64,000 bases of DNA, from contig CALYLX010000112.1 of the NCBI GenBank assembly GCA_944990035.1, positions 1,950,823 through 2,014,822 on the forward strand, read 5' to 3'. The stretch's first letter is position 1. The number at the start of each line of letters is the position of its first letter. The notes under the pieces are model-generated. The model saw only the letters and a list, made by a program, of their open reading frames with translations. It had not been told where the DNA came from and did not search any database. Position numbers and translations under genes: made by a program. Positions 32,758 through 45,483 of the stretch are shown here, piece by piece. Source of the stretch: Clitopilus passeckerianus (taxonomy: Eukaryota; Basidiomycota; Agaricomycetes; Agaricales; Entolomataceae).

Positions 32758-35624
32758 TCAAACGAAGAATTGAGTGCTGGAAAACGAAGGTAAGCTCCCG
32801 TTTTCAAGGACAATGAGAAGAAGGCACGTACTGAATTCTACTAGCTGCATGGACTTCCATCTCTTCCATCTTGTAGGAATTGAGTTCCTCCTTGATCCTC
32901 TGTGCCAGCGCAGGGGTCAAACGACTCCAGGTGGCAGGTTCGCTGCGACGGTCGTAAACCGAAGCAGGGAATGTATCGTACACAGATAAGTTATTTGCAA
33001 ACGTCAACCGTTTCGCTGCAGGTGCTGTAGCTGAGCGATGAGTGAGCATCATAGGAGCCGTCATCTTCGACAGAGCCGGCGCTGATGAGTTGGCATGGTG
33101 GAACATCGGGCTCGATTTCTCCGGAACATGCGGAGAGTTCGCGTTAGTGGGCGTGGTGGGTTCCTTGTCGAAAGACATTGTAGTAGGAGAGTCGAAAGAA
33201 AGGGGTGGTAGAGAGGGAATAGCGTCTAATGGCTGTGGTTTGTGGATACCATCTAGCTGATCTGGCCCGTCCGAAGGTAAATGAGCGAGGGGTCCAAGCT
33301 CTGTATGACCAGGTGCAGTGTATGAATTAGACCGAAGACGATTGGCTGCGTCATGGAGATAGACTTGTTGGTCATAAGTGTCCGCGTCTAATACGATTGT
33401 CAGTTTGTGGGAATCCGAAAAAAGGGAACGACATACTCTTCAAAATGCCCTTTGCAGGCTGTCGTACCCGTTCTTCGCTACGCCGGACGTTGACAGCCCA
33501 AGGTTCATGGTCGTCCTCAGCATCATCGAGACTTGCCCGACCTATCCCAAGCCGGATAGTGGTATCTTCATCGTCTTCATCGCCGACATCCCAATCCTCA
33601 TCCTCATCCCAACCCTCTTGCCTGAAGTTGTGCTCAGCCTGCTGAGAACCATGAGGATGATGGCCATCATCACTATCATCATCATCATCTTCAACCAAGA
33701 TCCTGCTTCCATCCTCGTTCACCCTGACGCTGCCGCTTTTGAGCGGAGAAGTAGCCTGCCTCTTCGCAGTGTCCTTGTCCCAAGCAGGAACACCAGCACC
33801 GTTCGCGCCGTTAGCCGAGGCCTCAGCAGCTGCCTTGGCAGCGGCTTCTTGCTGTGCTTTCGCGCGAGCGGCAGCTTCAGCATTGCTCTTGAGGGTATGT
33901 TGTCGCGCCAGTTTAGCAGCCGGACTCAACCCATTCATCTCTGCTGTGTTGGTCCAGTCGCTACCCGTCCTGTCCAACTCAGCCGTGACATGGGAAACGC
34001 TAGCCTCGCTAGCCTCTGCCTTGGCACCACCCTTCTTGTCCTTCTTCTTGCTCTTATCTTTGTCCTTATCTTTGAACAATGAGGTGATTCCTGCTAACGA
34101 ATTGCGTCGTGCCAACCGCCCCATTGAACCCAGCTTGCGGATCATCACGCTCGCACTGCTCACAGTGGACGAGAGTGAGATGTTATCCGTGCTGGCATTC
34201 AACCGCGTGTTGAAAAGCGAGGCAGCGCGACTCTTCTTCTTCGTCTGGACAGTTGCTGTAGAAGCCGAGTCATCGCCAGTGGGCTCGCCTGTGGAGGCAG
34301 CACCATTTGTTCCGCTTGGCTTGGCTGTGGTGTTCGGTGTCGAACTTTTGGCTTTTTGTTTGCTCGACGCGTTGTAGGTCGAGGCTTTGATCGATTCATC
34401 ATCCGATGCCTCGTCCTCTTTCAAGGCCGGATTGAACGATAATGCCCTGCGTAGCCGCCCCTTCAGGCCGCTTCCACGAGCCCCAGATGCAGGCATCGTA
34501 TCGAGCATGCTGTCATCTCGTGACATCCGCCGTTCTGATGCGGTAAAATTGCCCTGAGATAACGGCGACGGGCGCGCTGGTCGTGGTATTGGGGCAGCCA
34601 GTGTGGTATTCGAGTGAGAGGATGATGCCGTGGCAGAGGAAGTAGTCGTGGATGATGATGCAGGAGGTGGAGAGATACCGGAGGGCCGGCTCGAAGTTGT
34701 TGATGACGAAGATGAATTACGGTGATGGGGTAACCTCAGCTGGCCTGCTGCGCTCGAACCAGTAGAGGATGCGGGTGAGGGTGAATTTCTGTTGGGGATA
34801 GGCGTGGATGAGGGATGGTTACGACCTCGGACGCTGCCAGCGGCCGACGACGGGCTGGTGTGGCCGCTAGCGCCGCTCTGTGTACTGTTGGTTCTTTGAC
34901 GCTGGCTATGGGATGAATTGACGGATGAACTTGAGCCCGAGGCGTCTGGACGCTTGTAGGGAGGTTGAGGAGGAATGGGTGCACCAGCCCGCCTATCGGT
35001 ATCTTGGGGATGTTGCGTGTGAGCCGGTGTTTGCTGGTTTTGCTTGTTGGGCCGCCGGTATGGGTGAAATCCTCCGATCTGGTTTGGCTGTCCAGCCTGC
35101 TGAGCGTCAACAGAATTGCCTCTGTGAGGAGGAGGAGTTCCGCTGGGAAATGGTCCATTGAAAGCAGGAGTAATTTGATTTTGCGCGTAAAAATCGTTTG
35201 AAGGGCTGCGTTGGGTCTGGGGGAACGCATGCTGGGCATTATACATCATTTGCTGGTATGCCCACTGTGCAGCTAGCTGAGCGTTCGCTGCTTGGTCAAA
35301 ATAACCATGAGGTGGTTGTACCTGCCGTGGGTAAGTCTGCGGTGAGTGGTGTTGTTGATTTTGGTAAAATGAGGGGTAAAACGGGGCTGCAGTTATTGAC
35401 GGGGTCCAACTTCCTTGTGGCTGCTGCTGAATTGGGTATGTATAGGATGGGTGATGACGAGCTGGCGGTTGTTGCTGAAGTTGCTGGCCTTGCTGCTGCG
35501 GTGGATGGTTCTGGCTCTCGTTTGCAGGTGACGAGCGCTGTTGTTTTGAATTTGAAGGCACCTCCATAGTTTTATCTTTTGGAAGATTGTTTTGTTGCCA
35601 GTCCAGCGGTGCAAGTATGGCCAT
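32758..35624 (-). CDS. Bni4/Afr1-like protein with C-terminal PP1-docking-type domain
   Basis: Exons 35624-33437, 33387-32832 and 32776-32758 give 920 residues. The first 350 are Gln/Pro/Ser rich and surely disordered. A Ser/Lys region, an Ala-rich helix (AEAAARAKAQQEAAAKAAA) and an acidic block (VEDDDDDSDDGHHPHG) follow. The conserved part is the last 60 residues, KRLTFANNLSVYDTFPAS, DRRSEPATWSRLTPALAQRI, then KEELNSYKMEEMEVHAASRI and a last exon giving HTQFFV. This tail matches the C-terminal block I recall from yeast Bni4 and Afr1, where an RVxF-like element (here KRLTF) recruits PP1 phosphatase to the bud neck. The family link is from memory of the pattern, so moderate. Confidence 0.65.
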
Positions 35625-36615
35625 GGACTATGAGAAACCAGAGCACAAGCGAAGCTTACCCGCGTAACCGTAACTGGGCCTGGAGATACGACGTGGATGA
35701 ATGAAGGCGACGATTGATTGCAGTCAACAAACGTTTCTTACCACGGTTCGACGCGTCAACTCAGCACAGTTTCTCGTCGACTTGGACAGCGAGTAAGTGA
35801 AGATCAATGGTCTGCTGGACGTCGTTGGTAACAGCGACGAAAGCACCAAATTCGTAAATCTGTTGCAATCAAGAGCCACACCCAAAATAGGCGTAAATAC
35901 CGAAAATACCCCCAGCTTCACGTGGATTTCCTTTTATCCATTGCCATGGCTGCTGCTGCTATCATGCGGCTACGCTTAACAGTCTTTGGCATAATCTACA
36001 GACTTGGTCCAGTAAAAGTCATTGAATTTCCTTTACTTGAATGTCCCGCCGGAAAACGGCCACAAAAGAAATTCCCGAAGATTCCAACTTGCCCGTCTGT
36101 GTCGGATTCGCAGCGGCAGCTTTCCTACTTCCTTTAGAAGGTTCTCTATTTCGCTCTCTAAATTCCCGGGACGTCACCAAGAAAAAGCTTGAGCAAGGCT
36201 GACCACCGCTGGAGCCTCACATCCATCAGAACGCTCATGTGGTTGCTTCCATTCTACATTTGTGGATCCCTTGCCGTAACCGGCCGAACACTCGACTCTT
36301 CCTGAACGGGCAAAATATTTGAATATATTTCAATGGCAGTAGCGACTATAGCGATAACTGTAAGTATATGTAAACTCGACGAATATTTTAAATATCAATG
36401 ACGTTCTCTTGGAGGTCTCTAGAAACAGGTGGACCAAGCACCTGGTAATTTGTACAGTTGACCAGCGCGTGCCAAGGCATGCGACAAAAATAGGAAACCA
36501 TTCCAACCAGGGAATATCGAGATAGAGGTAAGGGAATGTGTGTGCATGCGCCACCAATTCAACTGGCAAGCGATCCGAATAAACCAAGCAAACGGTAGGG
36601 AATCAATCCTCCCGA
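35625..36615. other. intergenic region
   Basis: Contains the promoter of the Bni4-like gene and the 3' UTR of the double-psi barrel gene. No coding signal found. Confidence 0.45.
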
Positions 36616-37653
36616 TCAGTACTGGTTGAAAAACCATTCAACATCCGTCCTTCCTAGCGCAGGATCTGCGAGAGCTTTGAACGCTGCTGGTGTCAAATCG
36701 ATATCGCCCTCCTGGCACGCTTCGCATCGGTCAACAATCTTCACAATGATAGATTTCCCACCGTGTTTGACGGTTGCTGTGAGGAATATGGCACTGAGAG
36801 TGCCCAATGATGCCAGTATCGCAGTTCGGTAAACCATCGCCGCCGAGGATGATGTATTGGCTCCCAGGGACGACGGTATCGTATTTGCCCTGGGCGTTCA
36901 AGAGCTTGCGTCCTGGGACAAAGGGGCCACATATGGGATTGCTAAAATGACATCAGACCATGCGACTGGGGGATGTCCGACTGAACCTCACCGGTTCATT
37001 TCGCCAGCCCATGCACCAGGCCATATATCGTACATGAGCTTGGAAACAGCAGCAGTCATCGAGTTGTCGTCGTAAGTGTCGCCGCATGCACCGAGCCCTT
37101 GTCCACTAAATCCCACATTAGAATGCGTTCACCTGCCAGTACAAAGGAAAACTCACTAGTAAGTCATCTGCCCTTTATGCACCTTTGTGTAAAGGGCATT
37201 GCCTTTGTTGTTGAAGGCCTTCGATAGCTCAGTGAGGTATGGGTCCGCGACAGATGTCCTATGCGCCACAGGAGCCGCACCGGGTTGAGTCTTCGTTGGC
37301 CAATTTCCAGGCTTGAAAGCAACCCCAGCGCCGACGTTCACGCCAATGCCGCTACCATTGTCGCTTCCCGGTTTTGACGGCGATTTCGTGGTTGTGGGCT
37401 TGTCTTCTTTCGCGGAAGCGGTTGAGTTGGTGAAAGAGGCGGAAGGGGGATGGGGCTTCGAGCATGACTTCCGTTTCCTCAAAGGCCTTGAGGGAGCCTC
37501 GGGGGAAAATACTCGACTCTCCAATCGACTGGTCAATCGCTTGTGACGATTGACTCTTGGGACATGATGACCTGATGCAGAAACACCAGATAAATCCACG
37601 AGGAGGATGGCAAAAATCAGGAGGAGAGTCGAGGAGAGGATCCGGGAGTACAT
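36616..37653 (-). CDS. secreted RlpA-like double-psi beta-barrel (expansin/barwin-like) protein
   Basis: The start was set at ATG 37653 because it opens a signal peptide (MYSRILSSTLLLIFAILLVD, then LSGVSASG). An upstream in-frame ATG at 37854 would bury it. A basic, Ser/Pro-rich linker of about 100 residues follows, with KR and RKRK sites that could be protease-cut. The C-terminal barrel spans later exons: GLGACGDTYDDNSMTAAVSK, NPICGP, KHGGKSIIVKIVDRCEACQE, DIDLTPAAFKALADP and VEWFFNQY. The GACG and VDRC...DLTP...W-F pattern is that of the RlpA-like barrel. Such fungal proteins are extracellular, cell-wall or plant-wall associated, usually with no proven catalysis. One intron donor (near 36846) is inferred from phase. 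Confidence 0.8.
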
Positions 37654-38314
37654 GGCGGGAGGAGGAAGAAAGGGATGGCCCAAAACACGCTGAAAGTAAA
37701 AGCTGGTTACCACCATGGCCATCTTGGCGTGATTGTGGCTATGTCGAAGTAGACCCTGGCCGTTTTTACCATCATCCAAATACACGAGGCTATCTCCGGA
37801 GGTTATCATGATATTGATCTCTATCAAACGACGGAACTCATACAGCCTCGACACGAGTTGAAGTTAAACCTCTAGAGGTGACCAGTGGTGGTCCATTAAA
37901 AGTGGTAAACATACTTCACCAATCGAGTCAATCACCGCTCAACTCTATGTGGCTGATGAGTCTCCCTTTTCCGAATAGTGGCCAGCGTCTTAGTGTGTAT
38001 CAAGTTCGCCAATCTAGGATTTTCCACAATATGGAAAACGCGTCTCACACGTGGAGTAAGGAGCGCGTCGTCGTTATGAGGGTAAAAATTAAGAACGTGG
38101 ACGCGTCAATCCAAGCTGAAGTGACGACAGACGTATGTCAAGACGAGTTCAGGGTAAATTCGATGGGCTACAGACAGCCGTGAGAGATATCGTACTAGTA
38201 CAGGTAAATCAAGAAACAGGTCTTCGCCGTAAAGGCATGGAGTACAGGTGAAGAGGAATGCATAAGCCGTAAGTCATAGGTAGGATAATTAAAAACATTC
38301 TGCGTACGCGGGGT
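37654..38314. other. intergenic region
   Basis: Promoter of the barrel protein and 3' region of the oxidoreductase gene. No supported gene. Confidence 0.45.
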
Positions 38315-40236
38315 TTACAAAAAGGCCGCGATGAAATCCTCGAACCCCGTGTTGTTCCACCTGTCCTCAGTGACCCTAAACACATCTGGGAACCACTCAC
38401 CGATGCCTTCAACATCAGCATCTGTCTTCATGGTCTCCTGATCCGTGCTCGGCTCATCCATTCCAAGGACCATCATCGCCAACGCCTCCCCGCTCCTCCA
38501 GGCGTGCACCATTCCCTCACCGGTGTACCCAGCAGCCATCCACTCGCCGGGCGTCGAAAGCCTGTCTGAGCCAGTGCTCTGTAATTGTAAGCCAGAAGCA
38601 GTGTCAGAACCAGGGTGGACCTCCTTCACATTGCTGCGAAGAGAGGTCCGTGTAATAGTCCGTGTAGTCCGTGTCCGTATAGTACACCTACCAGAAACCT
38701 GAGAGGGAACTCTTCCGACCCAAGGATTTCCGTCACAAGAAATGCCCAATACGCCGCTCCAAGTAGCCTTCACCCTGTCCTTCTCCTCACTCCGGTTATT
38801 GCCTCCAACGAAGTAATCCCCGAGAGCACCGGCCAAGTAGTTTCCAGTCGCCTTGTTGGAACTACGATCATCCGCGTTCCCAAGTTCAGTCAAGGCCGCA
38901 TTGTGACGAACAAATCCACCACCGAGCATGAGTTCTCCTTCCGAAGGCGGGAATATACCGGTGCCGTTCGTATTCGATCCATCGCGAGGTAATTGCTGGG
39001 TGAGATAGTCGAAGTTATGAGGTTCGGCGGTCGGGAAGAATACGAAGGAACGCTGGCCAGCCCACTGTGTCTTCAACCGAGCTCCTTGACCAAGTCCAGC
39101 CCAGGGGCGTTGAGCCGTCATCGTACCTCTTGCCGGTATGATCTTGCCTTTCAGACCAGGAAGAAGGTGAGCAGCCCAACCATTTGTTGCATGGATGACA
39201 TGGGGTGTACAGATAACTCCTTTGGGTGTCGAAACAAGGTAAAGCTGATCTTCATCGGGGGAAGTAATACCAATGCAAGGCGTATTTGTGAATAGATTGA
39301 AGCTGAAAAAGTTAGAGGTTTGGTGCATGTCATTGGGCGAAAAATCCTACTTGTGGCATTGAAGCAGTCGGGTAAGTATGCCGGTGACAAGACGATATGG
39401 ATGTACAGCGCCAGCTCGAGTCGACATGCAGCCGACCGCATTCTCTGTTAACTGGAAGTCCTACATAGACGTGAACCCCTGGCCAGATGATGATTGCAGG
39501 ATCGTCTACTTACGGAATGCCCTTTCGGATCATCGTATATCTTGTATTGTGCGCTTTCCGACGGCAAGTCGTTCTTGTAAGCGGCCAGTTTGTCCTTTGC
39601 GTCATTGAAAAGCCCCGCGTCATGAAAGACGTCAAAAGCTTCAACCTCACGACACTGTGATTGGTCCGAAAGTTCTTCCTCTGCGGCGACAGCAAGGATC
39701 CTGGGAAGGTGACCGAGACGGAAACGCATGATCTTCTGAGCCGTCTGAATACCGTACTTTTCTTTGAGCTCGGAATACTCAGCATAGAGAACCGGAGTGA
39801 TATGTCCACCATTCCTGAGATAAAGATGAGGGTCGGCTGAAGGGGGGTAGGTATATACTCACCGTCCCGTTGCACCTGAACATGTTTCCCTCGCCTCCAG
39901 CATGACTACTTGAAGAGGAGGACTGTCTCCTCTCCTCTGGTCATCACGGTCAAGCAGAGTTCTGGCAAAGGCTGTTCCAGTTATCCCACTGCCAATAATG
40001 ACGACATCAGCATAAGAAGGTAACTTAACATCACTGCCAGAATTGTGTGACGCAAGCGGAGAGGGAGGCAAGGTCCAGTAAGGTTGAGTTGGCCCAGGGA
40101 CGGGCAGGCCAGGAGACTGGCGTAACCGTCGTATAAGAGCATCCACTGAAGGAGAAAAGAGCCTGAGGACCCCTAGAATGGTACGAATGACAATGTTTCG
40201 AAGCCAGATGTGTACCCCAGCACGGATGTTAACCAT
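38315..40236 (-). CDS. FAD-dependent oxidoreductase (DAO family)
   Basis: The ATG at 40236 opens MVNIRAGVHIWLRNIVIRTI, a hydrophobic N-terminus that may anchor it in a membrane. The dinucleotide fold is YADVVIIGSGITGTAFARTL, with the acidic residue at VVMLEARE and the DAO motif CSGATGRNGGH spanning the first intron. Later blocks are GVICTPHVIHATNGWAAHLL, LMLGGGFVRHN, WSGVLGISCDGNPWVGRVP and the FAD-closing GEWMAAGYTGEGMVHAWRSG. Exons are 40236-39863, 39814-39514, 39460-39351 and 39302 onward, with a probable further intron (about 118 bases) between VGRVPSQ and STGSD. The substrate is not deducible; relatives oxidise amino acids, sarcosine or glycine. Confidence 0.88.
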
Positions 40237-41567
40237 GATGCTCAAGGTTTGAGAGTGGGGAGAACCAGTCGATGCTCCGGGTGCTTATATGTCCTGTGAA
40301 AAGCCGAAAACGGTAAGGCGTAACGGTGCCCCTAAGTGGACCTGATAAGAGGCTTTCATTAGTGACGCCGAGTGCGAATAACAGCGGGCAAACGAACTGA
40401 GATAAGTGCACCCTGACAAAGTTTTGGAGGCGTTTGTGCTTCCACAAGGCGATCACGTCAAGCAGGCGCTTAGATCTACGAAGCCGGTTGTTTGGCCCCG
40501 AAGCTCATGATAAATAAATTCGGCTATATCGCACCATTCGGACACCTCAGCCAGTGACAGTTTAACCGGTAAGGTCCTCATTGCGTGGTTTCAGCGAACC
40601 ATTCCCATAAATCATGGAAAGTGCGCTCAAATGCAGAAGAATATTCTCCCAAAGCCGTCCGATGCCCTTATCACCCTAAGGCTCCATATACCGGAGCTTG
40701 GCCATGAGGCATTGATGAGGTGGGCAGTTTGTGGGAGTTACAGGGTCACGCTGGGCCTATTCAATGATTGCTAAAGCGTACTGCTCGGAGCAGATGATAG
40801 ACCTTCCTAGTGATTTCCTTCGCCATTCAGTGGGCTTTAGAATTTCATTTTACATTATCCTAAATGGGATCGACGACATTTCCGGACATCCTTCCTCCTC
40901 GATGGAAGATGAAGAGCTCGGAAGTGAAGAGTAGTCTTCAGTCGACAGGGTTTGCCTTCGTCGGTTTCGATTGCTAATGTACCTTGGGGAGAAACACAAG
41001 AAGAGATAAGGAACAAACAAAGGCATTCTGGTGCTCAAGGCACCACGCTGGCCACGACCGACTGCGGCGTTAAATTCGAGCGTGCCGTAACCCTGCGGTC
41101 TCTGGTCTGAATTAGAACTATCATGATGTATGCAGGCTCGGTCCGTGGTCAGTCACACTCCTAAGAAGGCAAGTACCTGACTGCTGGGCACTCTGAATTC
41201 CATGCCAAGTGTCAATAACGTACAAAACCTCGTTGTGTGGAGGAAACAATCGAGTCACAGGCACCGCAGAAATAGCATACAGATCCCCGTTTGACGCTCT
41301 CTGGATTAGTGACGACAGGACGGACCTTAGCGGATCTCACTGACCACCTTTCCCCGAGGATGTGGGGACAAGGGGCCCCCCAGCTCTCCAAATTGGGACC
41401 AAAAACGTGTTTAATTTGAAATATCCTATCCCCAAAGTAGAGTACATGAAGTCAGGCAAGGATACTCAAACCACACAAGTTGGCAAAACGTTGAACAGGA
41501 GGTAAACACTTGCGGGCACGATGTAGTTCCGGCGCCGGAGAGGCTGGAGCCAAGCCACGAGAGGGAT
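40237..41567. other. intergenic region
   Basis: Promoter of the oxidoreductase and 3' flank of MSH4. Only short frames without family signal. Confidence 0.45.
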
Positions 41568-44500
41568 TTAATCGGTGTGAAGAAAGACTCTGGCAATATC
41601 ATCCTGGAAACGGCGAATAAATTCCAACAAGTCTCGGTCGGGAAGTGCGGAGTGCTTGTATGCTTGTGTCAGTTGAGTTCGAAGCTGCGCGTACATCAAA
41701 ACATAACGGTTAGTAACATGCCAAGAGCAGACCGAATGGTATGAGTCTGAACCCAGAGCAAAACTGAAGTGGGAGAAAAACCAAGGAGAATCACCCTGAT
41801 TACAGCTCTCCGTTGAGCAGCTATCCTGTTACTCTCGCTTTCGCTTTCGTCCTTAGCATGCAATGCGGCGAGCGTTTCCGCCACCCGCTTAGCTTCAGAG
41901 AGCACATCCGCCGGCAGATCGGCCAGCCGGGCCAAATCCAACCCTGTATTATATACTTAGCATCAGAAGGCAGACTAAAGCGAACGGTCAAGGCTCTTGC
42001 CGTAGTGGTTATGTTCCTCTGGAGCTCCATCGATGATTCTGCAAACGTCAGCTAGAATAAGGGACTTATTGGAGGATACCCACTTGTAGTAGAACGTCAT
42101 CCCAAAGTTCGAGGATGTTTGACGACTCCTCTGCGATGTTTTCAGCAATCTGAAAAGCCAAGCTACTCGAGGTTTGAGAAGACCGACTTGTACTGAAAGA
42201 TGGAGGCTGAAAGAATAAAAGTCAGCTCGCCATGGTTATATCGGAGAAAAATCCTGTTTACTTGATAACAGTCGGCTGGCGAGACAGTGTAGTTGTAAGC
42301 TCCTTGAAATGACTAGCGAAAGCCGTTTTTCAGCCAAGGTTTACAGGAAGAGCGGCATGGGGCATCTGACGTGGCGAAGAAAACGAATGGCTATGTAGAG
42401 AGTTAGTCTGTCGACATTTAAACACCAGGGCACCAAATCTTACCTTCAGAGCGATCAACTCCTCCGCAATGGCATGAGAAATGCCAATCCCTTCTCTCGG
42501 TGAGGTTCCTCGGCCCAGTTCATCGACGAGGATAAGCGATTTTGGTGTCGCAAGTCCTTTTCCCGTGAGAATCCAATCCCCAATGCAAGGGAGGTACATA
42601 CCTAGAATCATTGCAGAAGTAGCCATCTCACTAGCAAACGTGCTCAGGCACTTTTCCATATCGTCGTCATTGGACAGTCGGGTTAATAATGAATCGTGAA
42701 GCCTGTCCGAGAAGATTTGTAAGAAAGGGTCTCCGACAGAAACCTAGCAAAACTTACCTGAAGCTAGCATACTCCGCTGGGACGAAACATCCACACATTG
42801 CCATGATGGTAAGCAAGCCGACTTGCTTGAGGTACGTGCTCTTGCCTGTGGTACAATTAGAAGCCAAAGAAACGAGGGTGACGAAAAAAGCATCATTGGA
42901 TAGCCCTAACCTGACATGCTATAGAAGTGGACTGAGTTCGACAGAAAGAAGTTGTGAGTTGAAGCTTGGCTTACTTGGGCCCTTGTATAATTTGGAAAGA
43001 TGTCGAATCGTCACAGTAAACGTCGTTCGGTACCAGAGTACCAGCGGACTGCACCGTTTCCAGAACTGGGTGGCGTCCGGACTTGATAGCCAGAGTCCCG
43101 GTAAATTCGGGTCGAACTGGATCTTTTGGTCAAATGTTGCTCTCGGGTCCGAGCGGCCAATAGCATACTGTAACTTCGCACTGAGGGAAAAAGAGCTGAA
43201 CGAACGAACGAATAATAGTACAAACTTGAAGTTGCTTACTGATAGAAGCATGCGCAAACGACCACAACATGTCGACTAAGGCAACCTGGGATGAAGTATC
43301 AGAGTCCAGATGTTTCCTCGACGATTCTGCAAAGCTTACAGCCTCTGAAGCCTTATACAATGCTCCAATATTCGCTACAACTTCTGCCACCAAATCCTGG
43401 ATGATCCTTTAGAGGTTGCATTAGTCCAAGTGGGAAGAAGTCACACCACACTTACTTCTCACTCAAGATCAACGTTTCGTCCATAGCGTCCTTCATTCTG
43501 GCATTCATTTTTTTCTTCGAAGATGTGTTAGAGTTTTCAGCTCGCCGAGCTTGGAGAGCTACATGCACTTACCAGTTCCAAACTTGAGAAATGCCACTTC
43601 CCCTTCTTCGAACTGACGTTAACAAATCCCTTCGGCAGTTCCCCATCATGTTCCGACTTCTTGAGCGTGAAGACAAAACCACTGTCTTGATACATCACGG
43701 ATATCGGTAGCTCATGCGTTTCTGAAAGTGTACGGGTCAGCTCGAAGATATCCCCAACATTCTCTTTGTAAGTTTCCCGGGCTACGTCTAGAAGTCGATT
43801 GCGGTTGGCCTTGACCGCATATATGCGTGCGTTAATTGCTCCAATTCCACCCTGGACCCAATCTAAGCATAGAAATAATGCGAGCGTCGAGTTAAGACAG
43901 ACCTTGGCGGGAGCACCATCATCGTTGAGATTTGCATTAACCAAGGTTTCTATCTTAGCAAGCCGTTCGTCGGAAATCAACTACGGAGGATCTATCAGTT
44001 GCGGAGTTTTTATACTCCAAAGAGGCGGGAGACTCACATCAAGAATAATCCGAAGGAGTTGCGCGTTACTGTTCTCCAGTGCTCTCTGGAGCAGAGGCAA
44101 GTTCTTCACGATGTTCCGCAAATTCAACATTTGAGTGACTCTTGCAGAGGCCGGCTTGGCTGAATTCACTATCTTGACTTCTTGAGACGCGAGCTGGCGA
44201 GAACGTTAGTTAAATAGCACATTTGGGTGGAAGGGCAGTTGTTCCTTACAGAAACGATTAACTTGTCAAAGTCCATTTTGTTGAGGGTCTTGAGGGCATC
44301 CCGTACTTCCGTGTATCGATCTTCAATTTGGACAAGTTCTTCGACAGCATCAAGTCGTGCATCAACAGCCGCCTGAACTGCACATTGCGGGTAAGGTACC
44401 ATTTCTCTGACACGATGAGAAGCACTGACCTGTTATTGGAGACATAATATTGACCCGAAGAAGCCGGGTGGCCATGGCAGTGTAGGTGAAGTTCAGAGTA

Positions 44501-45483
44501 CTAGGTTCATCGTGTGAGCCACTAAATAACGCCGGAAAATAGTTCATACCCAAATAACGAATAGTTGGACTTCTTGTGTTGCAGGTTGCCCACCAGTTCA
44601 AGATTCTTAGCAGTGTCGGGGTCAATCATCATTGTTCCGTCCAGTGGTACATAGCGAATTCGCAGGGACGAGGCAGCAAAACGCGTATTGAGCCGAGCTT
44701 CTGCATGCTTGAAGAGGGCACATGTGGCTGAAAGAGCGTAATACCTAAAGGCCGAGGTTAAACTGGTTGAAATCGTCTGGATGCATGAATATATGCGTAC
44801 TTGTTTGACACTGCAAGCAGGGTTGCAGCTCGTTCGTCATCCTCGACACAAAGCTGCATGATAAATTCAAGGCCTGATTGATAAAATTAGTGAAAATGTT
44901 CACAAGCATAGCGTGATGAATAGCCTTACCTCCAGTATCATTCCAATACTTCCTCCCAACAGGTTCTATAGGTACCTCTGGAAATTCTTCCTCCAAAATG
45001 TCAACAAGCATTGAAGACCCATTATTGTTTCTACCGCGGCCATCGCCTCCATTCTTGTCAGTTGGCATCAGGAATGTATCTGGGACAAGGATGAGGGAGG
45101 GTCGGTGTATGTGCATCTGATGCAGAGTCTTGACATATGTCTGACAGTCGGCAAGCTGAATTGACTGGTTTAGCCTCTCTGAGTCCACAGGTGACCGCAT
45201 ACATCCTGATTACCTGGACCAAAACAACCCTTCCTGTGTCCTTATCCAGGGCTGCCATTCCGAGCTCGCGAGAGATTCCTCTTCCTTCTAGTATTGCAGT
45301 GATATAGCTGGCTTCGTATCTGGTCGATGCTGCAGTTGTTGGTCTAGCAGTATTAGGCCGAGTCGACTGGGCTGTCCAAGGCCGCTTCAATGAAGTCCCT
45401 GGTCGCGATGTATAAGCATTGCTAGTGTATGGCCGGCTGCTTCCCGATGGAGGCCGAGATGAGGAGTTCGCAGACGTTGACAT
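41568..45483 (-). CDS. MSH4: meiotic MutS homologue MSH4
   Basis: ATG at 45483 opens a Ser/Arg/Thr-rich tail ([14 protein letters not shown]), then [21 protein letters not shown], typical of Msh4, with no mismatch-recognition domain I. The connector ([20 protein letters not shown]), core ([23 protein letters not shown]) and clamp lead to [21 protein letters not shown]. The ATPase follows: Walker [47 protein letters not shown] and FFATHFHEL. The C-terminal [20 protein letters not shown] closes it. Msh4 with Msh5 encircles Holliday junctions and stabilises crossovers in meiosis. Many introns are present. Notable are an 8-nt exon in the Walker A motif (42911-42918) and a GC-AG intron (41944-42000). 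Confidence 0.93.

Noticed and set aside
33378..34377. Plus-strand frames of 212-234 codons opposite the Bni4-like gene
   Set aside because: Antisense shadows of Ala/Ser-rich codons; the minus-strand gene has consistent introns and a conserved C-terminus.
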